DNA from: Actinocorallia herbida
GTDB taxonomy: Bacteria > Actinomycetota > Actinomycetes > Streptosporangiales > Streptosporangiaceae
Direction: 5' to 3'
Assembly: GCF_003751225.1 (NCBI RefSeq)
Contig: NZ_RJKE01000001.1
Coordinates: 9,300,001 to 9,364,000, forward strand
DNA: 64,000 bases
In this document: one piece after another, positions 31,286 through 41,594 of the stretch
Position numbering within the stretch: the stretch's first letter is position 1
Layout of the letters: each line of letters starts with the position of its first letter
Notes under the pieces: generated by a model
The model's input: the letters and a program-made list of their open reading frames with translations, nothing else
Told to the model about the DNA's origin: nothing
Databases searched by the model: none
Program-made: the position numbers and the translations under genes

Positions 31286-32197
31286 ATGTCAGCTCTCATC
31301 CTGCTACTAGGCGTTCTGATCTTTCTCCTGCTGATCGGGGCCGCCACCGGCGTCCGGATCGTCCAGCAGTTCGAACTCGGCATCGTGTTCCGGTTCGGGA
31401 GGCTGCTCACCGAGAGCGTCCGGGGCCCCGGCCTGACGCTCATCATCCCGATCGCCGACCGGCTCCAGAAGGTCAACATGCAGACCGTGGCGATGGGGGT
31501 GCCCAGCCAGGACGGCATCACCCAGGACAACGTGACGGTTCAGGTCAACGCGGTCGTGTACTTCCGGGTGATCGACCCGAGCAAGGCGATCGTCAACGTC
31601 CAGAACTACGTCTACGCCGTCTCCCAGGTGGCGCAGACCTCGCTGCGGTCGGTCATCGGCAAGGCCGAGATGCAGGAACTGCTGTCCGAGCGCGACAAGA
31701 TCAACACCGCGCTGCGGGCGATCATCGAGGAGATGACCGAAGGGCCCTGGGGCGTCCGGATCGAGCGGGTGGAGATCAAGGACGTGTCGCTGCCGGAGGG
31801 CATGAAGCGCTCGATGGCCCGCCAGGCCGAGGCCGAGCGTGAGCGCCGCGCCCGGATCATCACCGCGGACGGCGAGTACCAGGCGTCCAAGCGGCTCGCC
31901 GCCGCGGCGCACGAGCTGTCCAAGGACCCGGCCTCGCTCCAGCTGCGCCTGCTCCAGACCGTCACGGACGTGGCGGCCGAGAAGAACAGCACGCTGATCA
32001 TGCCGTTGCCGGTGGAACTGCTGCGGTTCTTCGACAAGATGACGCCGGGCGAGGAGCGCGCGGCCGAGCCCGTGGCTCAGCCGGTCGAGGAGCCTCCCGC
32101 GCTGGAGGCGACGATGCAGGACCTGCCCGACGTCGCGGAGCTCGCCGGCGCCGAGCCGCCGCAGGGCGAGGCCGTCCGCCCGAAGGGACTGGAGTGA
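31286..32197 (+). CDS. SPFH/band-7 protein (stomatin-like)
   Basis: A 303-residue protein: an N-terminal membrane helix (residues 2-22), then the band-7 domain (VRIVQQFELGIVFRFGRLL, LQKVNMQTVAMGVPSQDGITQDNVTVQVNAVVYFRV read in sections). A coiled-coil-prone helix RQAEAERERRARIITADGEYQASKRLAAAA follows, and a Pro/Glu/Ala-rich tail. It should form membrane-associated oligomers that scaffold lipid microdomains or proteases; no NfeD partner is adjacent. GGAGG 8 bases before the ATG supports the start. Confidence 0.88.
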   Translation: MSALILLLGVLIFLLLIGAATGVRIVQQFELGIVFRFGRLLTESVRGPGLTLIIPIADRLQKVNMQTVAMGVPSQDGITQDNVTVQVNAVVYFRVIDPSKAIVNVQNYVYAVSQVAQTSLRSVIGKAEMQELLSERDKINTALRAIIEEMTEGPWGVRIERVEIKDVSLPEGMKRSMARQAEAERERRARIITADGEYQASKRLAAAAHELSKDPASLQLRLLQTVTDVAAEKNSTLIMPLPVELLRFFDKMTPGEERAAEPVAQPVEEPPALEATMQDLPDVAELAGAEPPQGEAVRPKGLE

Positions 32198-32213
32198 CCT
32201 CTACGCTGGTCCC

Positions 32214-32372
32214 ATGACCAAGTGGGAGTACGCGACAGCACCTCTGCTGATCCACGCGACGAAGCAGATTCTCGACAACTGGGGCGCCGACGGGTGGGAA
32301 CTCGTCCAGGTCATCCCCGGCCCTCAGGGCGGGGACACCCTGGTGGCCTACTTCAAGCGGCCGCTGCCGTGA
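32214..32372 (+). CDS. DUF4177-like small protein
   Basis: A 52-residue protein MTKWEYATAPLLIHATKQILDNWGADGWELVQV, then a strand and a short basic end. The KWEY start and GWELV strand match the DUF4177 small alpha/beta family. Its TGA overlaps the GTG of the RidA gene, so it is translated in coupling with it. Function unknown. Too short to be noticed by a long-ORF filter but clearly coding. Confidence 0.75.
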   Translation: MTKWEYATAPLLIHATKQILDNWGADGWELVQVIPGPQGGDTLVAYFKRPLP

Positions 32373-32827
32373 GCGCGGTCGCGGAGCGGCTGCGCGAGCT
32401 GGGCCTCGACCTGCCCGAGGTCGCCAAGCCGCTGGCGGCCTACGTCCCGGCCGTCAGGTCCGGGGACTACGTGTACACCTCGGGGCAGCTCCCCCTGGTC
32501 AAGGGCGAACTGCCCGCGACCGGGAAGGTCGGCGCGTCCGTCACGCCCGAGCGGGCGGCGGAGCTCGCGGCGATCTGCGCGCTGAACGCGGTGGCCGCCC
32601 TGGCGTCCCAGGTGAACCTCGACGACGTCGTGCGGATCGTCAAGGTCGTCGGGTTCGTGGCGAGTGCCCCGGACTTCACCGGGCAGCCCGCGGTCGTCAA
32701 CGGTGCGAGCGACCTGCTGGGCAAGCTGTTCGGCGACGCGGGCGTGCACGCGCGCAGCGCCGTCGGCGTCGCCGTGCTTCCGCTGGACGCGCCGGTCGAA
32801 GTGGAGCTGATCGCCGAAGTCAGGTAA
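32369..32827 (+). CDS. RidA family protein
   Basis: A 152-residue RidA/YjgF-like protein. It has YVPAVRSGDYVYTSGQLPLVKGELPATGKVG in parts, CALNAVAAL, a VKVVGFVAS strand and a terminal HARSAVGVAVLPLDAPVEVELIAEV, where the Arg (HARSA) is the family's carboxylate-binding residue. It would deaminate reactive enamine or imine intermediates. GTG start overlaps the DUF4177 stop. It leads a run with NUDIX and MBL genes. Confidence 0.88.
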   Translation: MSAVAERLRELGLDLPEVAKPLAAYVPAVRSGDYVYTSGQLPLVKGELPATGKVGASVTPERAAELAAICALNAVAALASQVNLDDVVRIVKVVGFVASAPDFTGQPAVVNGASDLLGKLFGDAGVHARSAVGVAVLPLDAPVEVELIAEVR

Positions 32828-32866
32828 CGCTTGACTTATCGGTTGTACAGCGCACAGATTGTCCGG

Positions 32867-33694
32867 ATGAACGGACTTGAACTTCCCGCCGAGTTCCTGG
32901 AGCGCATCCGGGACCTGGAGTCGGGGCGCGTCCAGCCCCCGGTCCTGAAGCACGCGGCCACCGTGCTGCTGCTGCGGGACCGGGCGGACGGCCTCGAGGT
33001 CTTCATGCTCCGGCGGGTCTCCTCGATGGCGTTCGCGCCCGGCGCGTACGTCTTCCCCGGCGGGGGCGTCGACGCCCGTGACGCCGAGTACCACCAGCCG
33101 GTGACCGACTTCACGTCCTGGGGCGAGGTCTTCGGGGCCGACGAGGGAACCGCGCGCGCGCTGGTGTGCGCCGCCGTCCGGGAGACCTTCGAGGAGGCGC
33201 ACGTCCTGCTCGCGGGGCCGTCCCCGGACAAGATCGTGGAGGACACCGCGCCGTACGAGGCCGACCGCCTCGCCCTGCTGGACCGCTCCCACTCGCTCGC
33301 GGGCTTCCTCGACGCGAACGGGCTGGTCCTGCGCGCGGACCTCCTGCGGCCGTGGGGGCACTGGATCACCCCGATCATCGAGAAGCGCAGGTACGACACC
33401 CGCTTCTTCGTCGCGGCCCTGCCCGAGGGGCAGCGGGCCCTGGACGTCAGCACCGAGGCCGACCGGGTCGCCTGGGTGCGGCCCGCCGAGGGGCTGGAGC
33501 GGGTGACCCGCGGTGAGTGGTTCATGCTGCCGCCGACGATCGCGATGCTGAAGAGCCTGACCGCCTACGGGAGCGTGGCCGAGGTGCTGGCCGCGGAACA
33601 CAGGTTCGCCGTGCACCAGCCCGATGCGAAGATCATCGACGGGGTTCCGTATCTTGTCCTTCCAGACGAGGCTTCACACCAATATGAGGCGTGA
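32867..33694 (+). CDS. NUDIX hydrolase
   Basis: About 275 residues from ATG 32867 (a TTG at 32831 is an alternative). The Nudix box is extended by an insert: VFPGGGVDARDAE, then some 30 residues, then CAAVRETFEEAHVLL, the RExxEEx part. This long-insert form is seen in coenzyme A or ADP-ribose-type NUDIX proteins; substrate not assigned. Its last base overlaps the MBL start. Confidence 0.8.
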   Translation: MNGLELPAEFLERIRDLESGRVQPPVLKHAATVLLLRDRADGLEVFMLRRVSSMAFAPGAYVFPGGGVDARDAEYHQPVTDFTSWGEVFGADEGTARALVCAAVRETFEEAHVLLAGPSPDKIVEDTAPYEADRLALLDRSHSLAGFLDANGLVLRADLLRPWGHWITPIIEKRRYDTRFFVAALPEGQRALDVSTEADRVAWVRPAEGLERVTRGEWFMLPPTIAMLKSLTAYGSVAEVLAAEHRFAVHQPDAKIIDGVPYLVLPDEASHQYEA

Positions 33695-34587
33695 TGGGTA
33701 TTTCACGGCGTGAGATCCAGGCGGCGCGGAAGTTCCTCGCCGAACCTTCGGCGGCCCTGGCGATGATGGGGTCGCGCGGGGGCGTCCTCGGCCGTCTCGC
33801 GGCCCGGGGGCTCCCCGAGACGGTCATCGGCGGGACGGACCGGGCGGCGGCCGTCCTGGCCGTCAACCCGTCCCCGATGACGCTGACCGGGACCAACAGC
33901 TGGATCCTCGCCGAACCCGGGGCGAAGCGGGCGATCGTCGTCGATCCGGGGCCGAACGACGGACGGCACCTGCGCGCGGTCCTCGCCGAGGTGCACCGGC
34001 GCGGCCTGGACGTCGGGCACATCCTGCTGACGCACGGCCACCACGACCACGCCGCGGGAGCCAAGCGCTTCTCCCGCATGGCCAAGGCGCCCGTGCGCGC
34101 GCTGGACCCCAGGCACAGGCACGGCGGCGAGGGGCTCGTCGAAGGCGACGTCATCGAGGCCGACGGCCTGGAGCTGCGCGTATGGGGCACCCCCGGGCAC
34201 ACCGAGGACTCCCTGTCGTTCTGGCTCCCCGCCGAGCGGTCGGTCCTCACCGGGGACACCGTCCTCGGCTACGGGACGACGATCGTCAGCGACCTCGGCG
34301 ACTACCTCGACTCGCTCCAGCGGATGAGCGACCACGCCGCCGAGCACGGGATCGACCGGATCCTGCCGGGGCACGGACCCGTCCTGGAGGAGCCCGCCAA
34401 GGCCGTCGCGGCCTACCTCGGGCATCGCAGGGCGCGGCTGGAGCAGGTCCGCGGCGCGCTGGAGGCGGGTGCCACCACCGCCCGCGAGGTCGTGGAGACG
34501 GTCTACGCGGACGTGGACAGGAAGCTGTGGCCCGCGGCGGAGTGGTCCGTCCAGGCGCAGATGAACTACCTCGCGTCCGGCCGCTGA
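33694..34587 (+). CDS. Metallo-beta-lactamase-fold hydrolase
   Basis: A 297-residue protein with the MBL signature LTHGHHDHAAG (HxHxDH), TPGHTEDSL (third-site His), LTGDTVLG (bridging Asp) and a distal ILPGHGPV His. The C-terminal helical part (YLGHRRARLEQVRGAL... and a final basic-helix domain) resembles LACTB2-type endoribonuclease-like proteins. So it may act on RNA or thioesters; specificity is uncertain. ATG 33694 overlaps the NUDIX stop. Confidence 0.82.
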   Translation: MGISRREIQAARKFLAEPSAALAMMGSRGGVLGRLAARGLPETVIGGTDRAAAVLAVNPSPMTLTGTNSWILAEPGAKRAIVVDPGPNDGRHLRAVLAEVHRRGLDVGHILLTHGHHDHAAGAKRFSRMAKAPVRALDPRHRHGGEGLVEGDVIEADGLELRVWGTPGHTEDSLSFWLPAERSVLTGDTVLGYGTTIVSDLGDYLDSLQRMSDHAAEHGIDRILPGHGPVLEEPAKAVAAYLGHRRARLEQVRGALEAGATTAREVVETVYADVDRKLWPAAEWSVQAQMNYLASGR

Positions 34588-34621
34588 CCCCTTCTGGGGT
34601 GGGAGGAGGGCGGCCGGACGG

Positions 34622-35308
34622 TCACTTCGACCGCTTGCGCAGCCGCTCGATGTCCAGGATGACCACCGCGCGGGCCTCGATCCGCAGCCAGCCGCGCGCC
34701 GCGAAGTCGGCGAGCGCCTTGTTGACGGTCTCCCGGGAGGCGCCCACCAGCTGGGCCAGCTCCTCCTGGGTGAGGTCGTGGTGCACGTGCAGACCGTTGT
34801 CGGTGGGCTGGCCGAAGCGCTCGGCGAGGTCCAGCAGGGCCTTGGCGACCCGGCCGGGCACGTCGGTGAAGACCAGGTCGGCCATCACCTCGTTGGTGCG
34901 GCGCAGCCGCTCCGACAGGGCCTGGAGCAGCGCTATCCCGACCTCCGGGTGGGCGGTCAGGAACGGGCGCAGCTCGTCGTGGCCGAGCCCGGCCAGCCGG
35001 CATTCGGTCACCGCGATCGCGCCGGCTGTGCGGGGCCGGGGGTCGAACAGCGACAGCTCGCCGAACATCTCGCCGGGGCCGAGCACGCTGAGCAGGTTCT
35101 CGCGGCCGTCGGGGGCCATCCTGGTGAGCTTGATCTTGCCGTCGAGCACGACGTAGAGCCGGTCGCCGGTGTCGCCCTCGTGGAACAGGCTCTGGCCCCT
35201 GGCCAGGCGCACCTCGCTGACGTGCTGGCGCAGCGCCTTGGCGCCTGCATCGTCCAGCGCCTGGAACAGCGGGGCCTTACTGAGTACTTCGATATCGCGG
35301 TCCGACAC
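34622..35308 (-). CDS. crp: Crp/Fnr-family regulator
   Basis: A 228-residue CRP-type regulator. The cyclic-nucleotide fold has GDRLYVVLDGKIKLTRMAPDGRENLL and GPGEMFGELSLFDPRPRTAGAIA (the PBC signature with GELSLFD and R-T). The C-terminal winged HTH has LTQEELAQLVGASRETVNKALADFAARGWLR. The GTG at 35308 is preceded by GGAGGAGAAGGC. The sequence and its position beside MBL and NUDIX genes match the actinomycete Crp locus, although nth, often adjacent to crp in Streptomyces as I recall, is 15 kb away here. Confidence 0.9.
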   Translation of the reverse strand: MSDRDIEVLSKAPLFQALDDAGAKALRQHVSEVRLARGQSLFHEGDTGDRLYVVLDGKIKLTRMAPDGRENLLSVLGPGEMFGELSLFDPRPRTAGAIAVTECRLAGLGHDELRPFLTAHPEVGIALLQALSERLRRTNEVMADLVFTDVPGRVAKALLDLAERFGQPTDNGLHVHHDLTQEELAQLVGASRETVNKALADFAARGWLRIEARAVVILDIERLRKRSK

Positions 35309-35467
35309 GCCTTCTCCTCCCGAACACGCACTTGTATGCCCAGTGTGACGCACCTCGCACCGAGCGAGTGAACGTGGGGTCTTGGCGCGTCCGAGTCCTG
35401 ACTTTACCGATCCACCGGCCTCGTGTAGCAGCCAGTGCCCTTGGTAACAGCTTACTCTCAGGTAACT

Positions 35468-38400
35468 TCAGTACACGTCCCGTACGTACCTTTTGTCACT
35501 AGCGAGTTTCTTCACATAGCGATCGGCGGCCTCCTTGGTGAGTCCGCCGTGCAGGACGGCTATTCCGCGCAGGGTCGCGTCGACGTCCTTGGCCATGCGC
35601 TGGGCGTCGCCGCAGACGTAGAAGTGGGCGCCCTCCTCCAGCCACTCCCAGAGCCGCGCGCCGTGCTCGCGCATCCTGTCCTGGACGTAGATCTTGGCCC
35701 GCTGATCCCGGGAGAAGGCGAGGTCCAGCCGGGTGAGGAACCCGTCACCGTGCCAGGACTCCAGGTTCTCCCGGTGGTAGAAGTCGGTCGAGGCGCGCTG
35801 TTCGCCGAAGAAGAGCCAGTTCCGGCCCTTCGCCCCGCGCGCGGCCCGCTCGTCGAGGAAGCCGAGGAAGGGCGCGACTCCGGTGCCCGGGCCGACCATG
35901 ATCATCGGGGTGGAGGGGTCGGCGGGCGGACGGAAGTGCGGGGACCGCTGGACCGCGATCCGCACTTCGGTACCCGCCGGGGAATCGGCGAGGAAGGTCG
36001 ACGCGACCCCCTTGCGCACCCGGCCGCGCAGGTTCTCGAAGCGGACCACCGAGACCGTCAGCCTGATCTCGTCGGGGTCCGCGGCGGGGCTCGAGGAGAT
36101 CGAGTAGCTGCGCGGGGAGAGCGGCCGCAGGACCTCGGCCCACTCCTCGGGCGCGGCGGCCACGGGGAACTCGGCGACCACGTCGACGGCCTGGCGGCCC
36201 CACGACCACTGGTTGAGCTCGTGCTCGTTGCCGGGCCGCAGGAGCTTCTTCAGCAGCCTGTCGCCCGTGCGGTCGCACAGGAAGCGCAGCAGGGCCGGGG
36301 TGATCTTGGTCAGGTCGCGGGAGGAGAGATCCACGTCCTCGGGCAGGCCCGCCGCCTTGCGCCACTCCTCGACGAGGTCGGGGCAGTTCACCGGGCGGAC
36401 GGTGAGGGCGTCTCCCGCCTCGTACGTCAGCCCTGTGCCGGAGATGTCGAAGGCGAACTCGCGGACCTCCTTGGCGGCGCCAGGGAGGCTCAACAGGCGG
36501 TTGCCCGTCAGCGGGGCGGTCACGGGGGCCGCCTTGCGGGGCGCGGGCGGAGCCGGGGAGGCGGGGGCCGCAGGGGCGGCCGCCGGGGGGACGCCAGGGG
36601 AGAGCGCCTGGACGACCTCATCCAGCCAGCCCCGGGCCGACGGCTCGAAGTCGGGCTCGCAGTCGACGCGCGGGGCGAGCCGGACGGCGCCGAGCTCGCC
36701 CAGCCGGTCGTCCACACGGCGGCCGTGCCCGCAGAAGTCGTCGTAGCTGGAGTCGCCGAAGGCGAGGACCGAGTAGCGGACCCCGTCCAGCCGGGGCGCC
36801 TCCGCCGAGGACAGGGAGTCCCAGAAGCCCGACCCGTTGTCCGGGGCGTCGCCGTCGCCGAAGGTGCTGGTGATCACCAGGACCTCCGACGCCTCGCGCA
36901 GCGCGTCGGGCGTGGTGTCGTCCATGTTGACCAGGGGGGCGCTCAGCCCGGCCCCGGCGAGCCGCCGGGCCACGTCCGCCGCGAAGTCCTCGGCGTTGCC
37001 CGTCTGGGAGGCCCACAGCACCAGCACCGTCCGGACGGGGCCGGGCGGGACGGGCGCGGAGTCCCCGCGGCTGTAGAGGCCCGCGAGCATCCCGTTGATC
37101 CACACGGCGTCGTCGGGGGACAGGGGTGCCCCCGCGGGCAGGACGGGCACCTCTCCGGGCGTGGGAGGGGCGGTCTTGAGCGCGGCGAGGAACCCGGCGA
37201 GGTAGCGGCGGCCCGCCTCGTCCAGGACGGGCGGGGGTGGCAGCGGGGCGCCGAGAATGTCGGAGGCGCTCATTACGGTGGGTCGCGAGGTGAGTCCGAG
37301 GGGTGGCGCGGCCTTCTCGGGGCCCGCGGGGGCCTCGGGGCGGGAGGGGGCGGCGACCCGGGTCAGCGCGACCGCGCAGACCTTGAACTCGGGCTGGAAG
37401 GAGAGGGGGTCCACCGCGTCGCTGGTCACGGCGTTGACGCTGAGGTACTCGCCGAACAGGTCGTTCCAGTGGAAGGGGGCGAAGCAGCAGCCGGGCAGCA
37501 CCCGGTCGGTCACCACCGCGGGCAGCACCGCGCGGCCGCGCCGGGAGGCGACCTCGATCTCGTCGCCCTCGGCGATGCCCAGGGCCGCGGCGTCGGAGGG
37601 GTGGATCTCCACGAACGGGCCGGGGTTGAGCTTGTTGAGCTTGGCCACCTTCCCGGTCTTGGTGAGGGTGTGCCACTGGTGCTGGAGGCGGCCGGTGTTG
37701 AGGGTGAACGGGTAGTCGTCGTCGGGGAGTTCGGCGGGGTCGAGGTGCGGGCGGGCATAGAAGACCGCCTTGCCGCTCGGCGTGGGGAAGACGGGGGTTC
37801 CGGTGGAGACGTAACGGACGGGATTGCGGTCGTCGCCTTCGGGGTCGGCGGCGGGCCACTGCACGGGGGTCCGCCTCAGCCGCTCGTAGGTGACGCCGCG
37901 CAGATCCCACTCGGTCGCGGGGTTGTGGAAGCGCTTCAGCTCCTCGAAGACCTCTTCGGCGCTTCCGTAGGTGAACGCGTCGGCGAAGCCCATCTCGCAC
38001 GCGACGCGGGCGATGATCTGCCAGTCCGGCAGGGCCTGGCCGGGCGGCTCGACGGCCTTGGCGGTGAGGGTGAGGTTCCGCTCGGAGTTGACCATGACCC
38101 CGTCGCCCTCGGTCCACAGGGCCGCGGGCAGCACGATGTCGGCGTAGGCGTTGGTCTCGGTCTCGGCGAACGCGTCCTGGGCGACGACGAACTCGGCCGC
38201 CTCCAGCCCGGCGATCACCGTCCTGCGGTTGGCCACCGAGGCGACGGGGTTGGTGCAGATGATCCAGCACGCCTTGATCGCGCCGTCGGCCATCCGCTGG
38301 AACATCTCGACGGTGCCCTTGCCGACCTCGGTGCGCAGCGTGCCGTCCGGAAGGCCCCAGATGTCCTCGGTGAAGGCCCGATCGGCCGGGGAGACCACCG

Positions 38401-39451
38401 AGCGCTGACCGGGCAGTCCCGGGCCCATGTAGCCCATCTCGCGGCCGCCCATGGCGTTCGGCTGGCCGGTGAGGGAGAACGGGCCGCTGCCCGGACGCAG
38501 CAGCGCGCCCGTCGCCAGGTGCAGGTTCACCAGCGCGTTGGTGTTCCAGGTGCCGTGCGTCGACTGGTTCAGGCCCATCGTCCAGCACGACATCCAGTTC
38601 GGCGCCTCCGCGATCAGCGCGGCGGCGCGGCGCAGGTCGTCCTCGGCGAGGCCGGTCAGCGCCGCGACCGTCGCGGGGTCGTAGTCGGCGAGGAAGGCGG
38701 GCAGCGCGTCCCAGCCCTCGGTGTGCGCGCCGATGAACGCCGTGTCGGTCGCGCCCGCCTCGACCAGCAGGTGCAGGAGGCCGTTGAGCAGCGCGAGGTC
38801 GGTGCCCGGCTTCACCTGGAGGTAGAGATCGGCCTTGGCGGCGGTCGAGGTGCGCCGGGGGTCGACCACGATCAGCTTCGCGCCCTGCTTCACCCGCTCC
38901 ATCATGCGCAGATAGAGGATCGGGTGGCAGTCGGCCATGTTCGAGCCGATCACCAGGAACAGGTCGGCGTGCTCGAAGTCGGTGTAGGAGCCGGGCGGGC
39001 CGTCCGCGCCGAGTGAGAGCTTGTAGCCCGTGCCCGCGCTCGCCATGCACAGCCGCGAGTTCGACTCGATCTGGTTGGTCCGCACGAAGCCCTTCGCCAG
39101 TTTGTTGGCGAGGTACTGGGCCTCCAGGGACATCTGGCCCGAGACGTAGAACGACAGCGCGTCCGGGCCGTGCTCGTCGAGGATCGCGCGGAGCCGGCGG
39201 GCCGTCTCGCTGATCGCCGCGTCGGCGTCCGCCGGGCGTGGACCGCCGTCGGTGTGCCGCAGGGCCGTGGTGAGCCTGCCGGGGGCGGCGAGCATGTCAG
39301 CCGTGGTGGCCCCCTTCGTGCACAGGCGGCCGAAATTGGCCGGGTGCGCCTTGTCCCCGGAGGCCTTGACGACTTTGCCGCCCGCGATCTCCAGGACCAT
39401 GCCGCAGCCGACACCGCAATAGGCGCAGACCGTCTTCACACTGGTACTCAC
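35468..39451 (-). CDS. Nitrate reductase fused to CysJ-like flavoprotein reductase
   Basis: A 1327-residue fusion. Residues 1-700 are an assimilatory nitrate reductase of the Mo-bisMGD family: [10 protein letters not shown]...GRLCTKG for a 4Fe-4S cluster, then molybdopterin-binding segments ([34 protein letters not shown]) and the MopB C-terminal domain. Residues 820-960 are a flavodoxin domain ([14 protein letters not shown]). Residues 990-1327 form a sulfite-reductase-type FAD/NADPH module ([37 protein letters not shown]). Electrons from NADPH would pass through FAD and FMN to molybdenum in one chain. NCBI-style names call this bifunctional nitrate reductase/sulfite reductase flavoprotein. 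Next to modABC. Confidence 0.9.
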   Translation of the reverse strand: MSTSVKTVCAYCGVGCGMVLEIAGGKVVKASGDKAHPANFGRLCTKGATTADMLAAPGRLTTALRHTDGGPRPADADAAISETARRLRAILDEHGPDALSFYVSGQMSLEAQYLANKLAKGFVRTNQIESNSRLCMASAGTGYKLSLGADGPPGSYTDFEHADLFLVIGSNMADCHPILYLRMMERVKQGAKLIVVDPRRTSTAAKADLYLQVKPGTDLALLNGLLHLLVEAGATDTAFIGAHTEGWDALPAFLADYDPATVAALTGLAEDDLRRAAALIAEAPNWMSCWTMGLNQSTHGTWNTNALVNLHLATGALLRPGSGPFSLTGQPNAMGGREMGYMGPGLPGQRSVVSPADRAFTEDIWGLPDGTLRTEVGKGTVEMFQRMADGAIKACWIICTNPVASVANRRTVIAGLEAAEFVVAQDAFAETETNAYADIVLPAALWTEGDGVMVNSERNLTLTAKAVEPPGQALPDWQIIARVACEMGFADAFTYGSAEEVFEELKRFHNPATEWDLRGVTYERLRRTPVQWPAADPEGDDRNPVRYVSTGTPVFPTPSGKAVFYARPHLDPAELPDDDYPFTLNTGRLQHQWHTLTKTGKVAKLNKLNPGPFVEIHPSDAAALGIAEGDEIEVASRRGRAVLPAVVTDRVLPGCCFAPFHWNDLFGEYLSVNAVTSDAVDPLSFQPEFKVCAVALTRVAAPSRPEAPAGPEKAAPPLGLTSRPTVMSASDILGAPLPPPPVLDEAGRRYLAGFLAALKTAPPTPGEVPVLPAGAPLSPDDAVWINGMLAGLYSRGDSAPVPPGPVRTVLVLWASQTGNAEDFAADVARRLAGAGLSAPLVNMDDTTPDALREASEVLVITSTFGDGDAPDNGSGFWDSLSSAEAPRLDGVRYSVLAFGDSSYDDFCGHGRRVDDRLGELGAVRLAPRVDCEPDFEPSARGWLDEVVQALSPGVPPAAAPAAPASPAPPAPRKAAPVTAPLTGNRLLSLPGAAKEVREFAFDISGTGLTYEAGDALTVRPVNCPDLVEEWRKAAGLPEDVDLSSRDLTKITPALLRFLCDRTGDRLLKKLLRPGNEHELNQWSWGRQAVDVVAEFPVAAAPEEWAEVLRPLSPRSYSISSSPAADPDEIRLTVSVVRFENLRGRVRKGVASTFLADSPAGTEVRIAVQRSPHFRPPADPSTPMIMVGPGTGVAPFLGFLDERAARGAKGRNWLFFGEQRASTDFYHRENLESWHGDGFLTRLDLAFSRDQRAKIYVQDRMREHGARLWEWLEEGAHFYVCGDAQRMAKDVDATLRGIAVLHGGLTKEAADRYVKKLASDKRYVRDVY

Positions 39452-39473
39452 CCGAAAACGGTAAGGAATCCTC

Positions 39474-39489
39474 GTTACCGTAATGTCAC
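39474..39489. promoter_or_regulatory. Candidate GlnR box upstream of the nitrate reductase
   Basis: GTTACCGTAATGTCAC has the AC-n9-AC spacing of actinomycete GlnR sites. It is flanked by the inverted repeats GGTAA...TTACC (39460-39479) and GTAACGCGGGGTTAC (39498-39512), all in the promoter region of the minus-strand reductase gene. GlnR control of nitrate genes is established in related actinomycetes; this exact site is inferred. Confidence 0.4.
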
Positions 39490-39547
39490 ATAGCCCTGTA
39501 ACGCGGGGTTACGTCCGCCACACACGTGCATCACCGCCGTGGTGAGG

Positions 39548-40582
39548 TCACGCCGGATAGGCGTGGGTCTCCGTCGCCTTGACCGCCGCCCAGACCGTCG
39601 CGCCGGGGTGCAGCTCGAGGTCGGCGACGGCGGCGGGGGTGATGTCCGCGGCCGCCGCGATGGGCCCGGTGAGGTGCACCCGGACGGTCCCGCCCTGCCG
39701 CTCCACCCCGTCGATGACCGCCTCCCACAGGTTGCGCGGGCTGCCATCGGGGCGGGTCCGGTAGAGCGCGACGGCGCCGGGCGCGAACGCCACGAACGCG
39801 GGACCCTCCAACGGCTCGGCGACGGAGAGTCGCAGCCCCCCGACGTCGACGTGGCCTTCTCCGGCCGTCCCCCGGTAGAGGTTCAGGCCGACCAGCCGGG
39901 CCACGTAGTCGGTGCGGGGGCGGCGGGCCACCTCCGCGGGCGGACCCTCCTGGACGATCCGGCCGTCCTCGATGACCACGATCCGGTCCGCGAGGACCAT
40001 CGCGTCCAGGGCGTCGTGGGTGACCAGGACCGCGACCCCGCCGAAGTCGGCGAGCTGGGCGCGCAGGCCCGCGCGGATCTCCAGCCTGGTGTGCGCGTCG
40101 AGCGCGGCGAGCGGTTCGTCGAGGAGCAGCAGTTCGGGTTCGACGGCCAGCGCGCGGGCGAGCGCCACCCTTTGCGCCTGCCCGCCGGACAGCTCCCGGG
40201 GACGCGCCTTCTCGTATCCGGCGAGGCCGACCCGCGCGATGAGCTCCCGGGCCCGCTCGCGCGCGATGCCGGGCCGGACGCCCCGGCTGCGCGGCCCGAA
40301 CGCGACGTTCTCCAGCACCGACAGGTGCGGGAACAGCAGATAGTCCTGGAACACCATCCCGACCGGGCGGCGTTCGACGGGCAGCGCGTCGAGCCGCGCA
40401 GCGCCGAGGACGATCTCGCCTTCGTCGAGGTCCACCAGGCCCGCGAGCGCGCGCAGGGCGGTGGTCTTGCCCGCGCCGTTGGGGCCGAGGAGGGCGACGA
40501 CCTCGCCGCCCGGGACGTCCAGTGGCAGGTCGAGCAGGAACCCGCCGCGCCGCACCCCGAGCCGGGCGCGCAGCCCGCTCAT
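39548..40582 (-). CDS. modC: Molybdate ABC transporter ATP-binding protein ModC
   Basis: A 344-residue ABC ATPase: Walker A GPNGAGKTTA, Q-loop VFQDYLLFPHL, signature LSGGQAQRVALARAL, Walker B LLLLDEPLAALD, H-loop LVTHDALDA. The C-terminal 100 residues carry a TOBE/Mop-like domain (GEGHVDVGGLRLSVAEPL..., GGTVRVHLTGPIAAAADI) that binds oxyanion and tunes transport. The ATG at 40582 overlaps modB by 4 bp. Drives molybdate uptake for the nitrate reductase next door. Confidence 0.88.
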   Translation of the reverse strand: MSGLRARLGVRRGGFLLDLPLDVPGGEVVALLGPNGAGKTTALRALAGLVDLDEGEIVLGAARLDALPVERRPVGMVFQDYLLFPHLSVLENVAFGPRSRGVRPGIARERARELIARVGLAGYEKARPRELSGGQAQRVALARALAVEPELLLLDEPLAALDAHTRLEIRAGLRAQLADFGGVAVLVTHDALDAMVLADRIVVIEDGRIVQEGPPAEVARRPRTDYVARLVGLNLYRGTAGEGHVDVGGLRLSVAEPLEGPAFVAFAPGAVALYRTRPDGSPRNLWEAVIDGVERQGGTVRVHLTGPIAAAADITPAAVADLELHPGATVWAAVKATETHAYPA

Positions 40583-41364
40583 GGGATCCACCTTTCGCGG
40601 AGCGCGCTGAGGATCGCCACCGAGACGGCGAGCAGCACGAGGCTGAGGACGATCGCGGCCTCCGGGTCGGTCTCCAGCGCCAGGTAGACGGCGAGGGGCA
40701 TCGTCTGGGTCTCGCCGGGGAAGTTCCCGGCGAAGGTAATGGTCGCCCCGAACTCGCCCAGCGCCCGCGACCAGCACAGCACCCCGCCCGCGAGCACCCC
40801 CGGCGCGATCAGCGGCAGGGTGACCCGGCGGAACACCGTCCAGCGGGACGCGCCGAGCGTCGCCGCGGCCTCCTCGAACCGGGGATCGGCGGCCCGCAGC
40901 GCGCCCTCCACGGTGATCACGAGGAACGGCAGCGCCACGAACGCCTCGGCGATCACCACCGCGGCCGTGGTGAACGGGAGCGTGATGCCGAACGCGTCGT
41001 CCAGGTACCTGCCGACGAGGCCGTTGCGGCCCAGCACCAGCAGCAGCGCCACACCGCCGACGACGGGCGGCAGCACCATCGGCACGGTCACCAGCGCCCG
41101 CACGAGGCGCCGGGCCCGGAACCGGGTCCTGGCCAGCACCCAGGCCAGCGGGACGCCCAGGACAAGGCAGATCGCGGTGGCCAGGGTCGCGGTGATCAGG
41201 GAGAGGCGCAGCGCCTCGAGGACGGCGGGCTCGGCGAGGCGCTGCGGAAGGGTCCGCCACGGGGCGCGGACGAGCAGGCCGACCAGGGGCAGGATGAGGA
41301 ACGCGAGGGCCAAGGCGGCGGGTACGGCGAGCATCCAGGGGGCCCGCGTCCTACGCCGCTTCAT
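40579..41364 (-). CDS. modB: Molybdate ABC transporter permease ModB
   Basis: A 261-residue permease with about five to six membrane helices. The BPD_transp_1 EAA loop is EEAAATLGASRWTVFRRVTLPLIAPGVL. The start is placed at ATG 41364 (MKRRRTRAPW), which gives a basic cytoplasmic end before the first helix; the frame runs further up without coding character. It couples with modC by a 4-bp overlap. A 230-bp gap separates it from modA. Confidence 0.88.
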   Translation of the reverse strand: MKRRRTRAPWMLAVPAALALAFLILPLVGLLVRAPWRTLPQRLAEPAVLEALRLSLITATLATAICLVLGVPLAWVLARTRFRARRLVRALVTVPMVLPPVVGGVALLLVLGRNGLVGRYLDDAFGITLPFTTAAVVIAEAFVALPFLVITVEGALRAADPRFEEAAATLGASRWTVFRRVTLPLIAPGVLAGGVLCWSRALGEFGATITFAGNFPGETQTMPLAVYLALETDPEAAIVLSLVLLAVSVAILSALRERWIP

Positions 41365-41594
41365 GCCCTGCCACCTCCTCGTTCTTCGGATTCCGCCCTG
41401 GCCGGGCCGCTCGTTCCGCGTCGCCTCGATGCGGGCGGCGGGCGCACGGCTGCGTGCTCGCCCCTCGCCTCCCATCGGTTCCGGGGTATTTCATCGGGTC
41501 TTCCACGCCGTCCTTCTACTTCGGCGGGGTTCTGTCTCCGGGTCTTCGCGCCCCTGGGGGACTTGAGTCGGAACCGCCTGTGTGCGGACGTGCC

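Noticed and set aside
35435-39016. Very long plus-strand frame opposite the nitrate reductase
   Set aside because: A high-GC shadow frame with composition typical of antisense reading; the minus strand carries full enzyme motifs.
39548-41260. 570-codon frame spanning modC and much of modB
   Set aside because: Only the part after 40582 is the real ModC; the first 226 codons are Arg/Gly/Pro-rich antisense-like reading of the modB region in the wrong frame.
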